DNA from: Bathynomus jamesi
Taxonomy: Eukaryota > Arthropoda > Malacostraca > Isopoda > Cirolanidae
NCBI GenBank assembly: GCA_023014485.1
Contig: JAJOZX010000998.1
Coordinates: forward strand, 915,001 to 979,000
Reading direction: 5' to 3'
Length of the DNA: 64,000 bases
This document shows positions 53,765 to 64,000 of this stretch, piece by piece. The translations under genes and the position numbers were made by a program. The notes under the pieces are model-generated. The model worked only from the letters and a program-made list of their open reading frames with translations. It was not told where the DNA came from and ran no database searches. Position 1 is the stretch's first letter. Each line of letters opens with the position of its first letter.

Positions 53765-54079
53765 TCTATCGAGGTGTGAGATAACAGCGTGGTAGTGGAC
53801 TTGGATCCATTTTTTCAACCATACTACGTACAGCTGTCCCCTTGCTGAAGAAGGGAGCCAGATATCTCAGGAGGAAAGCGCGATAATCAGGTCTTAACAC
53901 GGCAGAAGACATATTGGCTTGGGCTAAACCTAAAGAAGTTCTAAAAAAACACTTAAAGCGTACACGGGACGAAATCGTCAAAGATGCAAAGAGAAAAATG
54001 CGGGGTGGTGGGAAGAAGAAGAGGGCTGTTCGGAAGAAGGGATTACCATCACGTGGCGTTAAACGTAAAAGGATATAAA
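53765..54079 (+). pseudogene. Polinton basic core-like protein
   Basis: A plus-strand frame with GSGLGSIFSTILRT and LLKKGARYL at the start (about 53790-53860), an in-frame stop near 53885, then KHLKRTRDEIVKDAKRKM and a strongly basic tail rich in Lys, Arg and Gly ending KRI stop at 54079. The amphipathic start and basic tail resemble Polinton/adenovirus core proteins (pVI- or pX-like); exact homology uncertain. Confidence 0.6.
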
Positions 54080-54239
54080 AAATGAAGTGTTCTAAGCGAA
54101 TGAAACCTATGGTTGACCATTTTTTTGACTGATATAAGGTCAGGATATTGATCTCATGAATCATAGACTGTTTACTACTTGTCGAGAGAGGTGGTACTAT
54201 TTCTGACTCGTCATGGCACGCTTCATCCATCCGTGTAGT

Positions 54240-55487
54240 TCACAATGTTGTAAATCGAAGCTGTCCCTCTTTGATATGCCTCCAATCGAGTTTCTATTGA
54301 GCACAGTGACTTTATTACAATTAACCCGTTAAACACAATTAGTTCCCCGAGTGCTCCAATAGAATTCGTGATACCCAGCTCAGGTCCTTACTTTTTTGAC
54401 CCCAGGTGTGTGCACATGTACGCTAAACTAGGTATAGCCCATTCTGATGGAACGGACTGCGATGACAAATATGCTCTATACCCTGAAACAAACTTTCTGC
54501 ATTCCATATTCAACCAGTGTGATGTATATTTAAATCAGGTCAACATATCGGTAAGAACGGGGTACTATCACCTACGAGCCTATCTGGAAAATGTGCTGAA
54601 CTTTTCCAAAGATACGAAGGGTACCTTTTTAAGTGCCGAGGGCTATTATCAAGCTAAAGACGAAAGTGGTATAAAGGACAAATTTAAAAATTCTAAAAAG
54701 AAAGTATATGAATGTTTTGGACTCTTGCATACAGACTTCACATTCCAGGAGAAGTTGCTTGTGAAAATAAAGCTCACCCGCACGAATCCTGATACTGATA
54801 TCTGTTTAAATCTGAGAGCTGATCAAGAAGATGGAGCAAAAGTTGTGATTCACATATGGAGACATACCTCCGCATACGGCGAGTGAAATTAAGTTCGCCT
54901 AAACAAATAGAAATTGAGAAGATTACTACATGCCACCCAATTAATAGAGCACAGATCAAACTATACACGGTGCCAGCATGGCTGGCCTCGAAACAGATAA
55001 GAAACATCGCCCTGGGAAATCTACCTAAAAGGATATTAATTGGAATGCCGGACCATGCTTCGGTGAATGGAAAATATAAAAGAGTGCCTTTAAATTCGAG
55101 AATTTCGGCCTTAAAAATATATATCTCTATACGTCAATGGCGTTGCGTTGGGGGGCTATGGATATGGATTATTCATCTGACGCTGTGTTCTCGCTTTGCG
55201 CAAGAGCATATAGTAATCTGGCCCATATTGCAGGTGCTTGTGATGAGCTCGGGTTTGGGGTAACGCAGAAAAAATTTATCGATCAATTTAACCTTTATCC
55301 GTTTGATATCACACCTGACTTATCTGCTAGTGTGAATACACACTTAAGTCCACAACAGAGTGGAAACAGCTCAGTCAGATTGGAATTCGCCAAGCCGATA
55401 GACGCGCCTATTAGTGTACTAGTATACTTCGAGTCACAAGCCCTAATCGAAGTTGACAGATTTAGGAGCGTTGTCACTGACTTTTAA
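54240..55487 (+). pseudogene. Polinton major capsid protein (double jelly roll)
   Basis: After a decayed start (54240-54365, with residues SPSAPIEFVI at about 54340-54372), a long frame 54368-54886 contains FLHSIFNQCDVYLNQVNIS and YYHLRAYLENVLNFSKDTKG, the most conserved block of this family. A shift near 54885 leads to YLRIRRVKLS and LGNLPKRILIGMPDHASVNG (54870-55070). A further shift near 55150 leads to the C-terminus NLYPFDITPDLSASVN, PISVLVYFESQALIEVDRFR, ending at 55487. Typical of F54H12.2-like Polinton capsid proteins. Two or three frame changes. Confidence 0.85.
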
Positions 55488-55489
55488 AA

Positions 55490-55880
55490 TAGATGGGAAT
55501 ACACTTCAGAGAGTAATGAATAGTGAACGAATCACACGTTCCAAATTTATCGGTGTATTTGCGAAGAATGAAACATTGAAATTGCCAACTACGAGAGATT
55601 GCGGTAGTCTTATTGTGAATACACATGTTTTGTTCGTGAATGGATTCATTGGTATGCAATCTATTTTAAAAATAGGGACCTTATGTACTATTTTGATTGA
55701 CTCGGGACTCAGCCCTGCAATGACACTGTTATTCTAAAATTTCTCGATCAGTTGCATATCCCCGAAATTGTATGGAATCCTTCCGGCTACAAAGATATTT
55801 TAGTAATACTTGTGGGATGTACTGCCTTTCATTTCTCACGCACGTCATGTGGTAAGGAATTTATAAATTTTTAAAATTAT
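55490..55880 (+). pseudogene. Polinton adenain-like cysteine protease, decayed
   Basis: RSKFIGVFAKNETLKLPT and GSLIVNTH (55540-55625) match the start of Polinton proteases, where GVFA and a VNTD-like block precede the catalytic His. Later DSGLSP-like residues (about 55700) and, in another frame, IVWNPSGY and VGCTAFHFSRTSCGKEF (about 55765-55860) resemble the block around the catalytic Cys. Several frame changes. It would mature capsid proteins in an intact element. Confidence 0.65.
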
Positions 55881-56713
55881 TCGACCCGTGTCACATTCAA
55901 TGAAACGACGAAATGGTATGCAAACAGATAAAAAGCCGTTTTCCGATTGTGCGCACTCGTTGTGTAGTATGATGTTTTGTTCGTATATATGTATATAATT
56001 GCATCCAATACTATTAGTTTGTGTATTCTGTAGCTTAATTAAGATGGTTATTGTGCTAAAAACATGATTTCTTTCATTTAATAAATTGATGAAAATACAT
56101 TGCGTCTTCTTCTTACCCGAAAAAAAAAAGCTCGAAAGAAAAACAGGAAAAAACTTGTATTATTTTGTTAATGATGTGACAACCGCTGGTTTGACTGCGC
56201 GGTAAACCTTCTACCTCGTATTCAGGTCCACGACATACGTTTCTTCAAAACGAAAAGATTGTATGACACGAGTCAAATCCTCATCGGACTTTAAAGGAGA
56301 AAGAATAATTAATTAGTTCGTACTGAATCTTTTTAATAAAAACCCAATTGCTTAAAACATATGCAGAGTATTACAATGTGAAGATATCTTCGAACCGCCA
56401 GAGAAGTTCCTGTAAGAGAAAATGCCGAATAGCATTTCATTTATTATGCAAAGGATTGCTATAAAAAAATTCAACGAATCAAAACAGGACTTTAGCATAA
56501 TATTAATTGCAAACTAACCTATAATTGCGGATACCTACTATTTAAATGAAGCATTTTAAATGTGATGAAATGAATTACTACAACCCTCCATATATAAGAA
56601 ATAATCCAGAAGAGTGCTCTTTCTCCTAATGACAGGCGCACTAACACTAAAATAAATAACAAGTTCGCTAATAATTGGCTACAAAAAATAAAATTACAGG
56701 CACATAATTACTT
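55881..56713. other. Polinton right interior, no gene recognised
   Basis: A+T-rich. On the minus strand at about 56277-56200 a TTCTTTCTCCTTTAAAG tract (acceptor-like) is followed by an open stretch SDEDLTRVIQSFRFEETYVV ending in a stop. No family recognised. Confidence 0.4.
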
Positions 56714-56851
56714 ACATTTCTACGGTAGTCCCTTGCGTCGGATCGTAAGGAGCGTCACTGCAAATATCATCAACGGTTTGCGTTGGAAATAATCCGTCCC
56801 GGTCGGCTGCGTTAAAAAGATTAATTTTAAACAACGCGAGTGTCTCCATCT
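56714..56851 (-). CDS. Small ORF of unknown function with donor-like end
   Basis: A 45-residue frame METLALFKINLFNAADRDGL ... DDICSDAPYDPTQGTT, whose last codons overlap a perfect GTAAGT donor. It could be a first exon, but joining it to the candidate exon at 56277 by simple GT-AG splicing shifts the frame, so that link is not supported. Could be a small Polinton gene. Confidence 0.3.
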
Positions 56852-57456
56852 TGATATAAATCCGGTAAACTATAAAGTTGTCGATTCATGATGAAGGGAA
56901 TGTGTTTGTTTATTCCCTGGTGAAAATAACTGCTGAGAGTTCCGGCTGAAAATACTCACTTTTAAATGCATGATCCCCAAGACCACCCCCAAAAGACTAA
57001 TAGGCGGTTCGTAAGTTTGCCGATTGGTTGTCAAATTAACTGTGCGAGGCTATGTTAAATTTGTGTACCAATCGTAACACCGACACAATGGACCCACACT
57101 TTGGACGTCCTGATTGGCCGAATAATGGTGTCTATCTTCTCTCCGTAGATTTAATGATCACATCTCAAGGTGAATGAACTCACTTGCACGCTGTCACTAC
57201 AATATTTTACATTAATATTTTCGCGCATACTACTCGATCTTCAATTTTCCCCATTTTGATTCGGGAAATGGACATAATTTGAGCGCCGGCAAGTCATTAC
57301 AGTACAAGGAGAATATATGGTCTGAACCATAAACGAGGTTAGGTTCAGGAGCCAGCATGCTGGATCGAACCAGGGCCTCACCGCCAAAGTCAGACACAGA
57401 AATGATGAGTTGCAACATTAAATGTACATGGTTCCTGCATATTTTAGCTGTCAATT
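56852..57456. other. Unassigned DNA in the Polinton right arm
   Basis: No convincing gene. A 74-codon minus-strand frame at 57454-57230 has no recognisable motif. Confidence 0.4.
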
Positions 57457-57940
57457 GTCACTCTTATTTGTATCTGTATAAGTTTGTTTCCTCTTTTAGG
57501 GATCACCTGTAATATCTCCAAGGAACAGTATTAGCGCCACTACTCTTCATAATCCTGACATAGATGAGGACCAGAGACAGCGCAGTAACATCCGATGACA
57601 CAAAGATCAGTAGAAAAATAAGAAACCTTGAAGATCTCTACAACAATATGAAGTTTAGCACTGAGAAATTTCAACTGTTACGGTGCGGAAAAAAGGGAGG
57701 ATCTAAAATCCATGGAGTGCAAAAGAAGATTAGACGCATGGTACAGAACAAGCCACGATGAGTCGGGTGTACCTATGTGAAGTGGAGAGCACAAGAAGGC
57801 AACTCACTACTTCATCAGGCCAACTTGAGAGGAGGAGCGATAAGCTTGACCTTCGTGTTAAAAATAGACTGCATGTACTATTTTGATTCACTCGGGACTC
57901 AGTATTTGTGAGATGTACCGTTTTCTTTTCGATACTTTTT
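57457..57940. repeat. Mosaic of Polinton and LINE fragments
   Basis: 57457-57519 matches polB at about 46886-46955. 57520-57868 is a minimal LINE family C remnant that fuses the motif B start (GTVLAPLLFI), the DDTKISRKI box and the far C-terminus (KWRAQEG). 57869-57935 matches protease-region DNA at about 55680-55840 (CATGTACTATTTTGATTCAC). The pieces are shuffled and internally deleted. Confidence 0.75.
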
Positions 57941-58062
57941 CATATTTTTTTAAAAATTTTGTTGTGACTACGACCATCATAAACAAACTCGGTAAATGAG
58001 TTCCAATATACTTATGAAAAATTGAAGCTATAAATATTATATCCATACAGAATAAACAAGGC

Positions 58063-58117
<55 letters not shown>

Positions 58118-58429
58118 CGTCTTCAGTTTTTCGACTCTCTCTCTCTCGCTCTGTATAAATAGATTTTAAAATCATTTTACATTCAAAAGCACTAGTAATA
58201 ATGAATAAAATAATATATGGAATGAACGGAGACGGAAACCGGTTTTTGGAACGAAATGTGGGTCAAACCACATTCCATTCTTGCCTTTTTGAGTAACCTC
58301 GAGTTTTAAGCGTATCGAATTTAACTCGTTACACTCTTCTGTCTTGGTTGGGAAGCGAGGTCATTTTAATGTAAATGTATTTTACTTTATTTTTTTATAA
58401 AACTTAACAGTTAATTAACTTTGAATTCG
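57941..58429. repeat. (TG)n microsatellite and unassigned DNA
   Basis: (GT)n at about 58073-58116 followed by a short (CT)n. The rest shows nothing recognisable. Confidence 0.7.
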
Positions 58430-59520
58430 CGGAATTTTCTTTATAAAAAAGTAGAATAATATAAAAGTATATATAGATTTATTTAAGAATGTATATAAAT
58501 AAATATAATATACATATAGTGTGAATTATAATTGCATGCATTTTTCTTTTATTGTTAATTAAATATACTAGCATGAAAGTACGAAGAAAACAAATCAATA
58601 AAGGAATCCTCAATTACATTGATTTCGCTAAAATTTCTTTATAAAAAGTATATATATACTTCTCATTTAATTCTTTTGGTTGTATATAAAGTGTACTGTT
58701 ATTTTATGTTGTCAATTTGGTGTTTTATTTATTTTGGATCAATTGTATTTCTTTCATTGTTAATATTGGGATTCGTTTAAATGTAATAAATTAATTCGAG
58801 CAAATTAAGGAGAACGTCTCTCTTGCCTTTAATAAATAATATATTAAAATAGATGGCGCTGTCTTGCAACCGTGCATATATAAATGGTGCTGCCTGGGAA
58901 CTCATCTATATATAAATAAATAATTAGAATAAATAGCGCTCTCTGGTAACTCGTCTATATATAAATAATTAAAATGGTAGTATCTGGTAACCCTCCTTAT
59001 ATAAATAAATAAATATATAGTGCTCTCTGGTAACCCCTCCATATATAAATAAATAAATAAGTGGTATCTGGCAACTCCAAACCCTCTATATAACAGATGC
59101 TGGGCCCCTGGACGCTCATTATGCGACCATCACCGGTGGAATAAAGAACTCTCTCCTCTCTCCTTCTTAGGTTAAGACTTAAGTTAGGGTTTCCCTTTGG
59201 GAGGTGAGGACATCCCAACTTCTCCCCCAAAGACCCTCCTCCTTCTCCTTTCTCTCTCTCTCTCTCTTAGGTTAAGATTACCCCTTTTGCGGGAGGTCAT
59301 CCTCCCCTCTCACCCCGAAGCTCCCTCCCCCTTTCATTGCAGCTTGGTGATAACCCCTCCCCCTTGTTGCATAATCACCTCCCCACTTTGCAGCACCCCT
59401 TGTTGCAAGACCCCCCTCCCCCGTTAATGCATAACCCTTGCAACATTCTCATCATTTTGCAACATTGATCAACATTTGCACCATTGCATTGCACTCGACC
59501 CTTTTGCACCCACACTACTA
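58430..59520. repeat. Polinton right terminal inverted repeat region
   Basis: Inverse of 34073-35014: TTTAATTCTTTTGGTTGT at 58668-58687; a ladder of CTCTCTGGTAAC units with (TAAATA)n between 58850 and 59080; CTTAGGTTAAG blocks; GCATTGCACTCGACCC TTTTGC ending near CACACTACTAG at 59520. The CTGGTAAC ladder has no clear partner on the left. Confidence 0.75.
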
Positions 59521-59712
59521 GTGAAATGGAGAATTTCAGGTGCCATAAAGAAATGTTCAATAAAGCCATAATTTTCATTAGTTTTCTTTGAAATCCGCTC
59601 ACCGTATAGGAAATTTACTTAGTTGTGGGGTGTGAAAAAATATTGAAATCTGACCATAACTTTGGATTTTACAGCCAAAGATCGAGGTCTCCCTTTTTTT
59701 TGCCCACTATAT
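59521..59712 (-). mobile_element. Truncated mariner end at the right Polinton boundary
   Basis: 192 bp inverted copy of 33264-33460, ending GGTCTCCCTTTTTTTTGCCC. It breaks off exactly where Polinton terminal sequence begins. Confidence 0.85.
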
Positions 59713-59803
59713 ATATATACACACCTTACCTTACCTTATGAACCTTATGTTGTTTCGTGCGTTGGTCTCTCTTCACACGGAGGTCAAGCTGGTGGCCCCG
59801 CCT

Positions 59804-62786
59804 CTAGTTGCTTTCTTGCGCTCTCCACTGTACATAGCCAGGCACGCCCGGCTCATCTGGTACTGTCCTGAGCCAGGCATCCAGTCTTTTCTTGAAGACT
59901 TCAACTTTGACCCCCGTTACGTTTCTGAGGTCCTTAGGAAGCTGGTTGAAAAGTCTTGGCCCCCTGACAACCAAGCTATTTTCCTTCAGGGTTGAGGAGG
60001 TCCCTTGTCGTGCCTTTAATTTGGGAACACTACACATTCTGCCTTTTGAATGGTAATTGGGTTTAGTTTTAGGTTTGGTACCAGTTTTTCGATCATTTTC
60101 CATATGTAGATTATGATGTACCTCTCTCTTCTTCTTTCCAGTGAGTACAGATTTAGTTTACGTAGTCTTTCCCAGTAGTTGAGTTCTTTGCAGCCATCAA
60201 TCTTGGCTGTGAAATGCCTTTGCGTTTCTTCTAGTTTATTAGTTTCTTCCTTTTTATATGGGGACGTCAAAACTGAGCAGTATTCAAGTTTTGGTATAAT
60301 CAGTGTTTTTAGCAGGGGAATCATTACTGTCCTGTCCCTTCTCTTGAACGTTCTTAGAACCTGTCCGGCGACTCTTTTTGCTTTATTTATCGCTATCTGA
60401 TTTTGTGTTTCGAATTTCGCATCATCTGTCATTATTATCCCGAGATCAATCGCTTTCATGCTTCTCTGAATTTCCTGTCTATCTGGAGCATAATATGCAG
60501 TCTGTTTAAGTTCTTCTTTTCTACCATATCTCAAGAGCTGAAATTTCTCGGCGTTGAATGACATGTTGTCTTCTGACCATTTGTATATTTTGTTCGTGTC
60601 CCTCTGCAAGGCCTCCACGTCATGTACATCGCTGATTTTTCTGCTGATCTTTGTATCGTCTGCAAAGGATGTTACTATACTATTGCTGTTTACTCCGCTG
60701 TCTATGTCTGTTAGCATGATAATGAACAGGAGTGGGGCCAGTACTGTCCCTTGTGGTACTGAGCTGCGTACTTCCGATTCTGATGATGATATACCTTGAA
60801 TTTTGACGACCTGCAGACGATCACTAAGGAAGTTGTAGATCCATTTTCCCACTTTGCCTGTTATTCCCATATATTTAATTTTGTGTTATTATACCATGGT
60901 CACATTTATCGAAAGCTTTAGCAAAATCTGTGTATATAACATCGTAGTTGTCATTGCCTTCCAATGCATCTAGGATATTGTTGTAGTGCTCTATTAGTTG
61001 TGATAGGCATGATCTACCTGATCGGAATCCATGCTGATTTTCGTTGAATCTTTCCCGTGTCTCCAGGAAATCATAAATTTTCTCTAACTATTCTTTCAAA
61101 TACTTTGGTGAGGTGGGACGTCAATGACACTGGTCTATAGTTCTTTGCTTGAGATCTGTCCCCTCCTTTATATATAGGGACAATGTTTGCTCTTTTCAAG
61201 ATGCTCGGTATTTCCCCAGTGTCTAGGGATCTTCTCCATATCCAGTATAAAGGTGTAGCTATTTCATTTTTACAGTTTTTAATCAATAATGCGTTCCAAT
61301 TGTCCGGACCTGCAGCTGAATGTAGTTTCATTTGTCCTATAGCTCTCGCTACATCTTCTGGTGTAAACTCAAAGTCTGTTATATACTCTCCTTGCAATTC
61401 CTCTTCAAAGAATGCATTTATGTCAGGTATCGCTTTGTCACTTTTTGGGGTACTGAAAACTGATTCATATTGAGCTCTCAATGTATCAGATATTTCTTTT
61501 GGATCGTCGGTTAGTTCATTATTTCCCGTCCTTAAGGGCCCAATAGCGGCGCGCGTTTTTGTTTTCCTTTTTGCATAGCTATAGAAGTATTTTGGATTTT
61601 CCTTTATTGCTTCTACCGCCTTTTCCTCTTCCCTCTCTGTATGGTCCTTAATCAGGGCTTGTATTTCCCTATCGATACCCTCCAGTTTTTTTTTTATTGT
61701 TTCCTGTCATTATCTCCGCAGTTTCCTAACTTCGCCTCCACTCTCTTTCTTTTGCGGAATAGTCTTCTCTTTTGCCTTCTAGCCAGCTCCTCTTTCCTTT
61801 TGGCTGTGATTTCGGAGCATATTTTTCTAAAATTCTCAGCGTTTTTTCCTCCAAGGTTGTTAGCATTTCTTCAGTTGTTTTATTCTCGAAAATTGTTCTC
61901 CATTCTATTTGGGCCATGTGCGATCTGATTGCTTCCCAATTTATAGTCTTCGAGTTTAAGTTAAAGGCCCCGAATTTACTTCTTTCCACAATATGTGTAT
62001 TGTCTTCTAATGCTGCGTCATATTTGTTGATATCTCGATTAAGTTGTGGTCTGAGATAATGGTTGGGGTTATTTTTATATCAGCAATCAAGTTCGTGTTA
62101 TTCGTGAATACCAGATCCAGGCAGTTATTTTTTCTGGTATTTTCTGTTATCTCCTGTGTCAGCATAAACTCGTTTGTGAGAGCCATCAACATTTTTGCTT
62201 GTTCCTGATCTTCTCTTGTGCCCCCCTTGTCCTGGTGAATATATATATTCCTATTCACCTTTTTGTATTTTATAAATGGGAAGTTAAAGTCTCCGCAGAT
62301 CATTATATTGGGGGATGGAGGGTTTATGGCCTTTATTAGCTTTCTAATGTCATCAATGGCCTCCGAGAATTTTTCGGTTGGGGTGCTTGGAGGTCTATAG
62401 ATGACTATTACTATCAAGTTTAGTTTTTCTATTTTCACTGCTAGGAGTTCCACATAGCTGTTTGATTTACTTATTATCGTCTCTGTCATATGACCTTCCT
62501 GTACATATATAGCACAGCCACCTTTCCGTCTCGTCGTTCTATCCGCTCTTAGTAAGTTGAAGCCCTCTATATTTATCTCTTTCTTATCAATACAATGTTC
62601 GCAGTTTTCACAATTTCCTTGGCAATCTTTAAGATGAGTTTCTGTGAGGCATGCGATGTCCGCCCTTGTTTCGTCCATAAATCCTTTCAGGTACGAAACC
62701 TTATTGAGTGATTGGTTTGGTCTTATTCCTTGAATATTAGCCAGGACAATTTTTATGTTCTCTGTTTTTCGTTGCCCCTTGTGCAT
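59804..62786 (-). pseudogene. LINE family C ORF2: endonuclease and reverse transcriptase
   Basis: Endonuclease open 62786-62007: VLANIQGIRPNQSL, CLTETHLKD (catalytic Glu), IVIYRPPSTP, MICGDFNFPF, NNCLDLVFTNN, TIISDHNLIEI (catalytic Asp-His). Linker 61989-61560. RT: FTPEDVARAIGQMKLHSAAG, ANIVPIYKGGDRSQAKNYRP (61180-61120), a shift near 61075, QHGFRSGRSC, VIYTDFAKAFDKCDHG (about 60905), a shift near 60880, then open 60870-60016 with SVPQGTVLAPLLFI, SFADDTKISRKI (catalytic), and KLEYCSVL. The C-terminus with VFKKRLDAWLRTVPDEPGVP lies at 59930-59840. Only about three frame breaks. Confidence 0.9.
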
Positions 62787-62835
62787 TTCAAGTTCGTTTT
62801 CCTTCGATATCGCTTGATTCGTTGCCTTTCCTCCG

Positions 62836-63590
62836 CTACTTGTATTGGTAGCTTCTTGCCCGGTAGCGATTTGGCTCGGGGGTTTCCAGCTGTGTCAACT
62901 GCATGTGGATGACATTTAGCATTCGTAAGGTGTCTGAGATGTTGAAAAAATTTTCTTGTTCGCTTATTGTGTTCCTATTGTTGTTCCTATTGTTATTTTT
63001 ATTCCTATTGTCATTTAAACTTTTTCCTTTGTTCGTTGAGTCCGTCGGGAGATGTTGATAGTAGCATTTTTCCCGAATTTGCAGGTTCCATATTTTGCGT
63101 AAGTTCTGCAAATGTCCGGGTGGTAGAATTTACATCCGTCTCCAAATTTACAATGACCATTATTATAGAAGAAATTGCATATTGGGGGATGTTCATATAT
63201 ACATTGTCCTCTTTTAAATCTGCAATTATCTTTTATATAATACCTGCATATAATTCCTTCCCCATATTTACTCTTGGCTTTTGTTTTTTGCTCCTTATTG
63301 GGGGACAGTTTTACTTCGTTTACTTGACTGCCCTCTTTCTTGTCCTATTTGTGCTATTTGTGCTATTTGTGCTAGTTGTGTTTGTGTGTCCTTCGTTGCC
63401 CTTATGCTGTGTGTTGTCTTTACACTCTTTGTCGCCTGTGTGTTTTCGGCCTCGTTTTGTGACGGTATTTGAATTTTTCTATTTCGCCTTTCTCCGTTTC
63501 TTCCGTTTTCCACTGTTCTTTGTTTCCACTTTCCTCTTTCATTCTCTTCTCGTAGTCTCTTTCTGCTTTAAATACCGTAAAAGAGTTTAA
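62836..63590 (-). pseudogene. LINE family C ORF1 with CCCH zinc fingers
   Basis: An N-terminal basic, Gln/Ala-rich region (63513-63295, with QLAQIAQIAQIGQ). Then at about 63250-63070 three CCCH-type fingers: CRYYIKDNCRFKRGQCIYEH, CNFFYNNGHCKFGDGCKFYH (canonical Cx8Cx5Cx3H) and a third, CRTYAKYGTCKFGK, completed as KCYYQH after a one-base shift. Next comes an Asn/Arg-rich linker (NRNKNNNRNNNRN) and a C-terminal helix (LRMLNVIHMQLTQLE) to 62836. CCCH fingers bind RNA, so a role in coating the LINE RNA is plausible. Two frame breaks. Confidence 0.78.
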
Positions 63591-63600
63591 TTCGGTCAAG

Positions 63601-64000
63601 CAGTTTCGCAGAAAAATTTTATCCCATTAAACTGCTTTGCGTTCGTTATAAGGGAGATTTTTTCATCTCCCCATTCTAGGCATTTAAAATCAAAAAGTAG
63701 CTGACAAAAATCGCACCTCATCGCCTCTGTCTCATGTTGCAGCTTTACAGATACCACAGAGTTGCAGGTATGCATTAATTTCCATGTTGGTGAAGTGACT
63801 CAAAAAGGGGGTATTATGGGAGGTATTGGGTGGGGGATGACTCAAGCTGTGTGAGGGAAAGAATTTTCCGTTACTCCAGGGTAGGGGATGTGGCACGCTG
63901 TATACTTCTCACTGATTGGTCCTCTCGACTGTGGCTGCGGGGGATAATGGGGGGATATTTGCGGGCACTTCAAAAACAAAACTTTCCTCACAAAGAGACT
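63601..64000. other. Unassigned DNA
   Basis: Nothing recognised. G-rich tracts (GGGGGTATTATGGGAGG and similar) at 63805-63835 and 63930-63960. Confidence 0.5.

Larger units (their letters stand above)
34073..59520. mobile_element. Polinton/Maverick (adintovirus-like) element, decayed, with nested insertions
   Basis: Inverted, A+T-rich terminal regions (see separate entries) bracket a minus-strand polB and plus-strand ATPase, integrase, minor capsid, basic protein, major capsid and protease remnants. This is the canonical Polinton gene set in a common arrangement, polB diverging from the rest. Inserts: mariner 35017-35817, hAT-like 39730-46554 (with CACTA-type 42360-45348), LINE about 49100-51812. 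Without them about 15 kb remain, within the family range. All genes carry stops or frameshifts. The exact ends and the expected 6-bp target duplication could not be fixed. Confidence 0.88.
59722..63600 (-). mobile_element. CR1-like LINE family C, ORF1 and ORF2
   Basis: The longest LINE here: ORF1 (about 63590-62800), endonuclease (62786-62007), RT (to about 59810), and a 3' end tailed by TAAGG repeats on the minus strand (59728-59745). Short 3' repeats are usual in CR1-type LINEs. Confidence 0.9.

Noticed and set aside
53766..54230. Minus-strand frame of 154 codons
   Set aside because: Shadow of the plus-strand basic core-like protein, whose composition and position fit a Polinton gene.
58850..59080. 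CRISPR-like spaced repeats (CTCTCTGGTAAC ladder)
   Set aside because: Units vary in length and sequence, are separated by (TAAATA)n, and sit in a eukaryotic terminal repeat.

Overview
The window is eukaryotic, repeat-dominated and shows no host gene I can defend. The mobile-element set points to an animal, most likely a non-insect arthropod such as a crustacean or chelicerate: CR1-like LINEs, a Penelope-like element with hammerhead-like motifs, Merlin, Mutator-like, Tigger, CACTA-type and Tc1/mariner elements, a Polinton/Maverick, tRNA- and 5S-derived SINEs, and many (TA)n, (GT)n and (GA)n microsatellites. That placement is inference from repeat content only.

Layout. 0.3-2.7 kb is a hAT-like element with long inverted repeats. 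3.9-6.0 kb holds two deleted mariner-type elements. 6.5-6.8 kb carries hammerhead-like palindromic repeats. 6.9-10.4 kb holds two CR1-like LINE copies. 11.4-15.6 kb is a series of small DNA transposons (hAT MITE, Mutator-like, Merlin-type MITEs) and SINEs. 17.3-22.5 kb is a LINE split by a second copy of itself and by a Merlin derivative. 22.7-24.6 kb is a Tigger split by a hAT element. 25-33.2 kb holds LINE fragments with MITEs, a Penelope-like remnant, a Helitron-like element, and a foldback mariner inside a LINE. 59.7-63.6 kb is a further LINE whose ORF1 carries CCCH zinc fingers.

The centrepiece is a decayed Polinton/Maverick from about 34.07 to 59.52 kb. Its recognisable parts are protein-primed DNA polymerase B (minus strand), packaging ATPase, chromodomain integrase, penton-like minor capsid protein, a basic core-like protein, double-jelly-roll major capsid protein and an adenain-like protease (all plus strand), between degenerate A+T-rich inverted repeats. 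It is interrupted by a mariner (35.0-35.8 kb), a hAT-like element (39.73-46.55 kb, 8-bp duplication, splitting polB), a CACTA-type element nested in that (42.36-45.35 kb, 3-bp duplication) and a LINE (about 49.1-51.8 kb). Without these inserts it would be roughly 15 kb, normal for the group.

The most unusual observation is that the hAT-like element carries, just inside its right inverted repeat, a ~303-bp near-identical copy of the 5' part of the Polinton polymerase gene. The copy is fused in frame to the transposase N-terminus, and the element sits inside that same polymerase gene. Insertion order can be read directly: Polinton, then hAT-like, then CACTA-type. No gene here is likely to be fully functional. 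The longest open frame is the second exon of the CACTA-type protein, and even that is frameshifted near its end.
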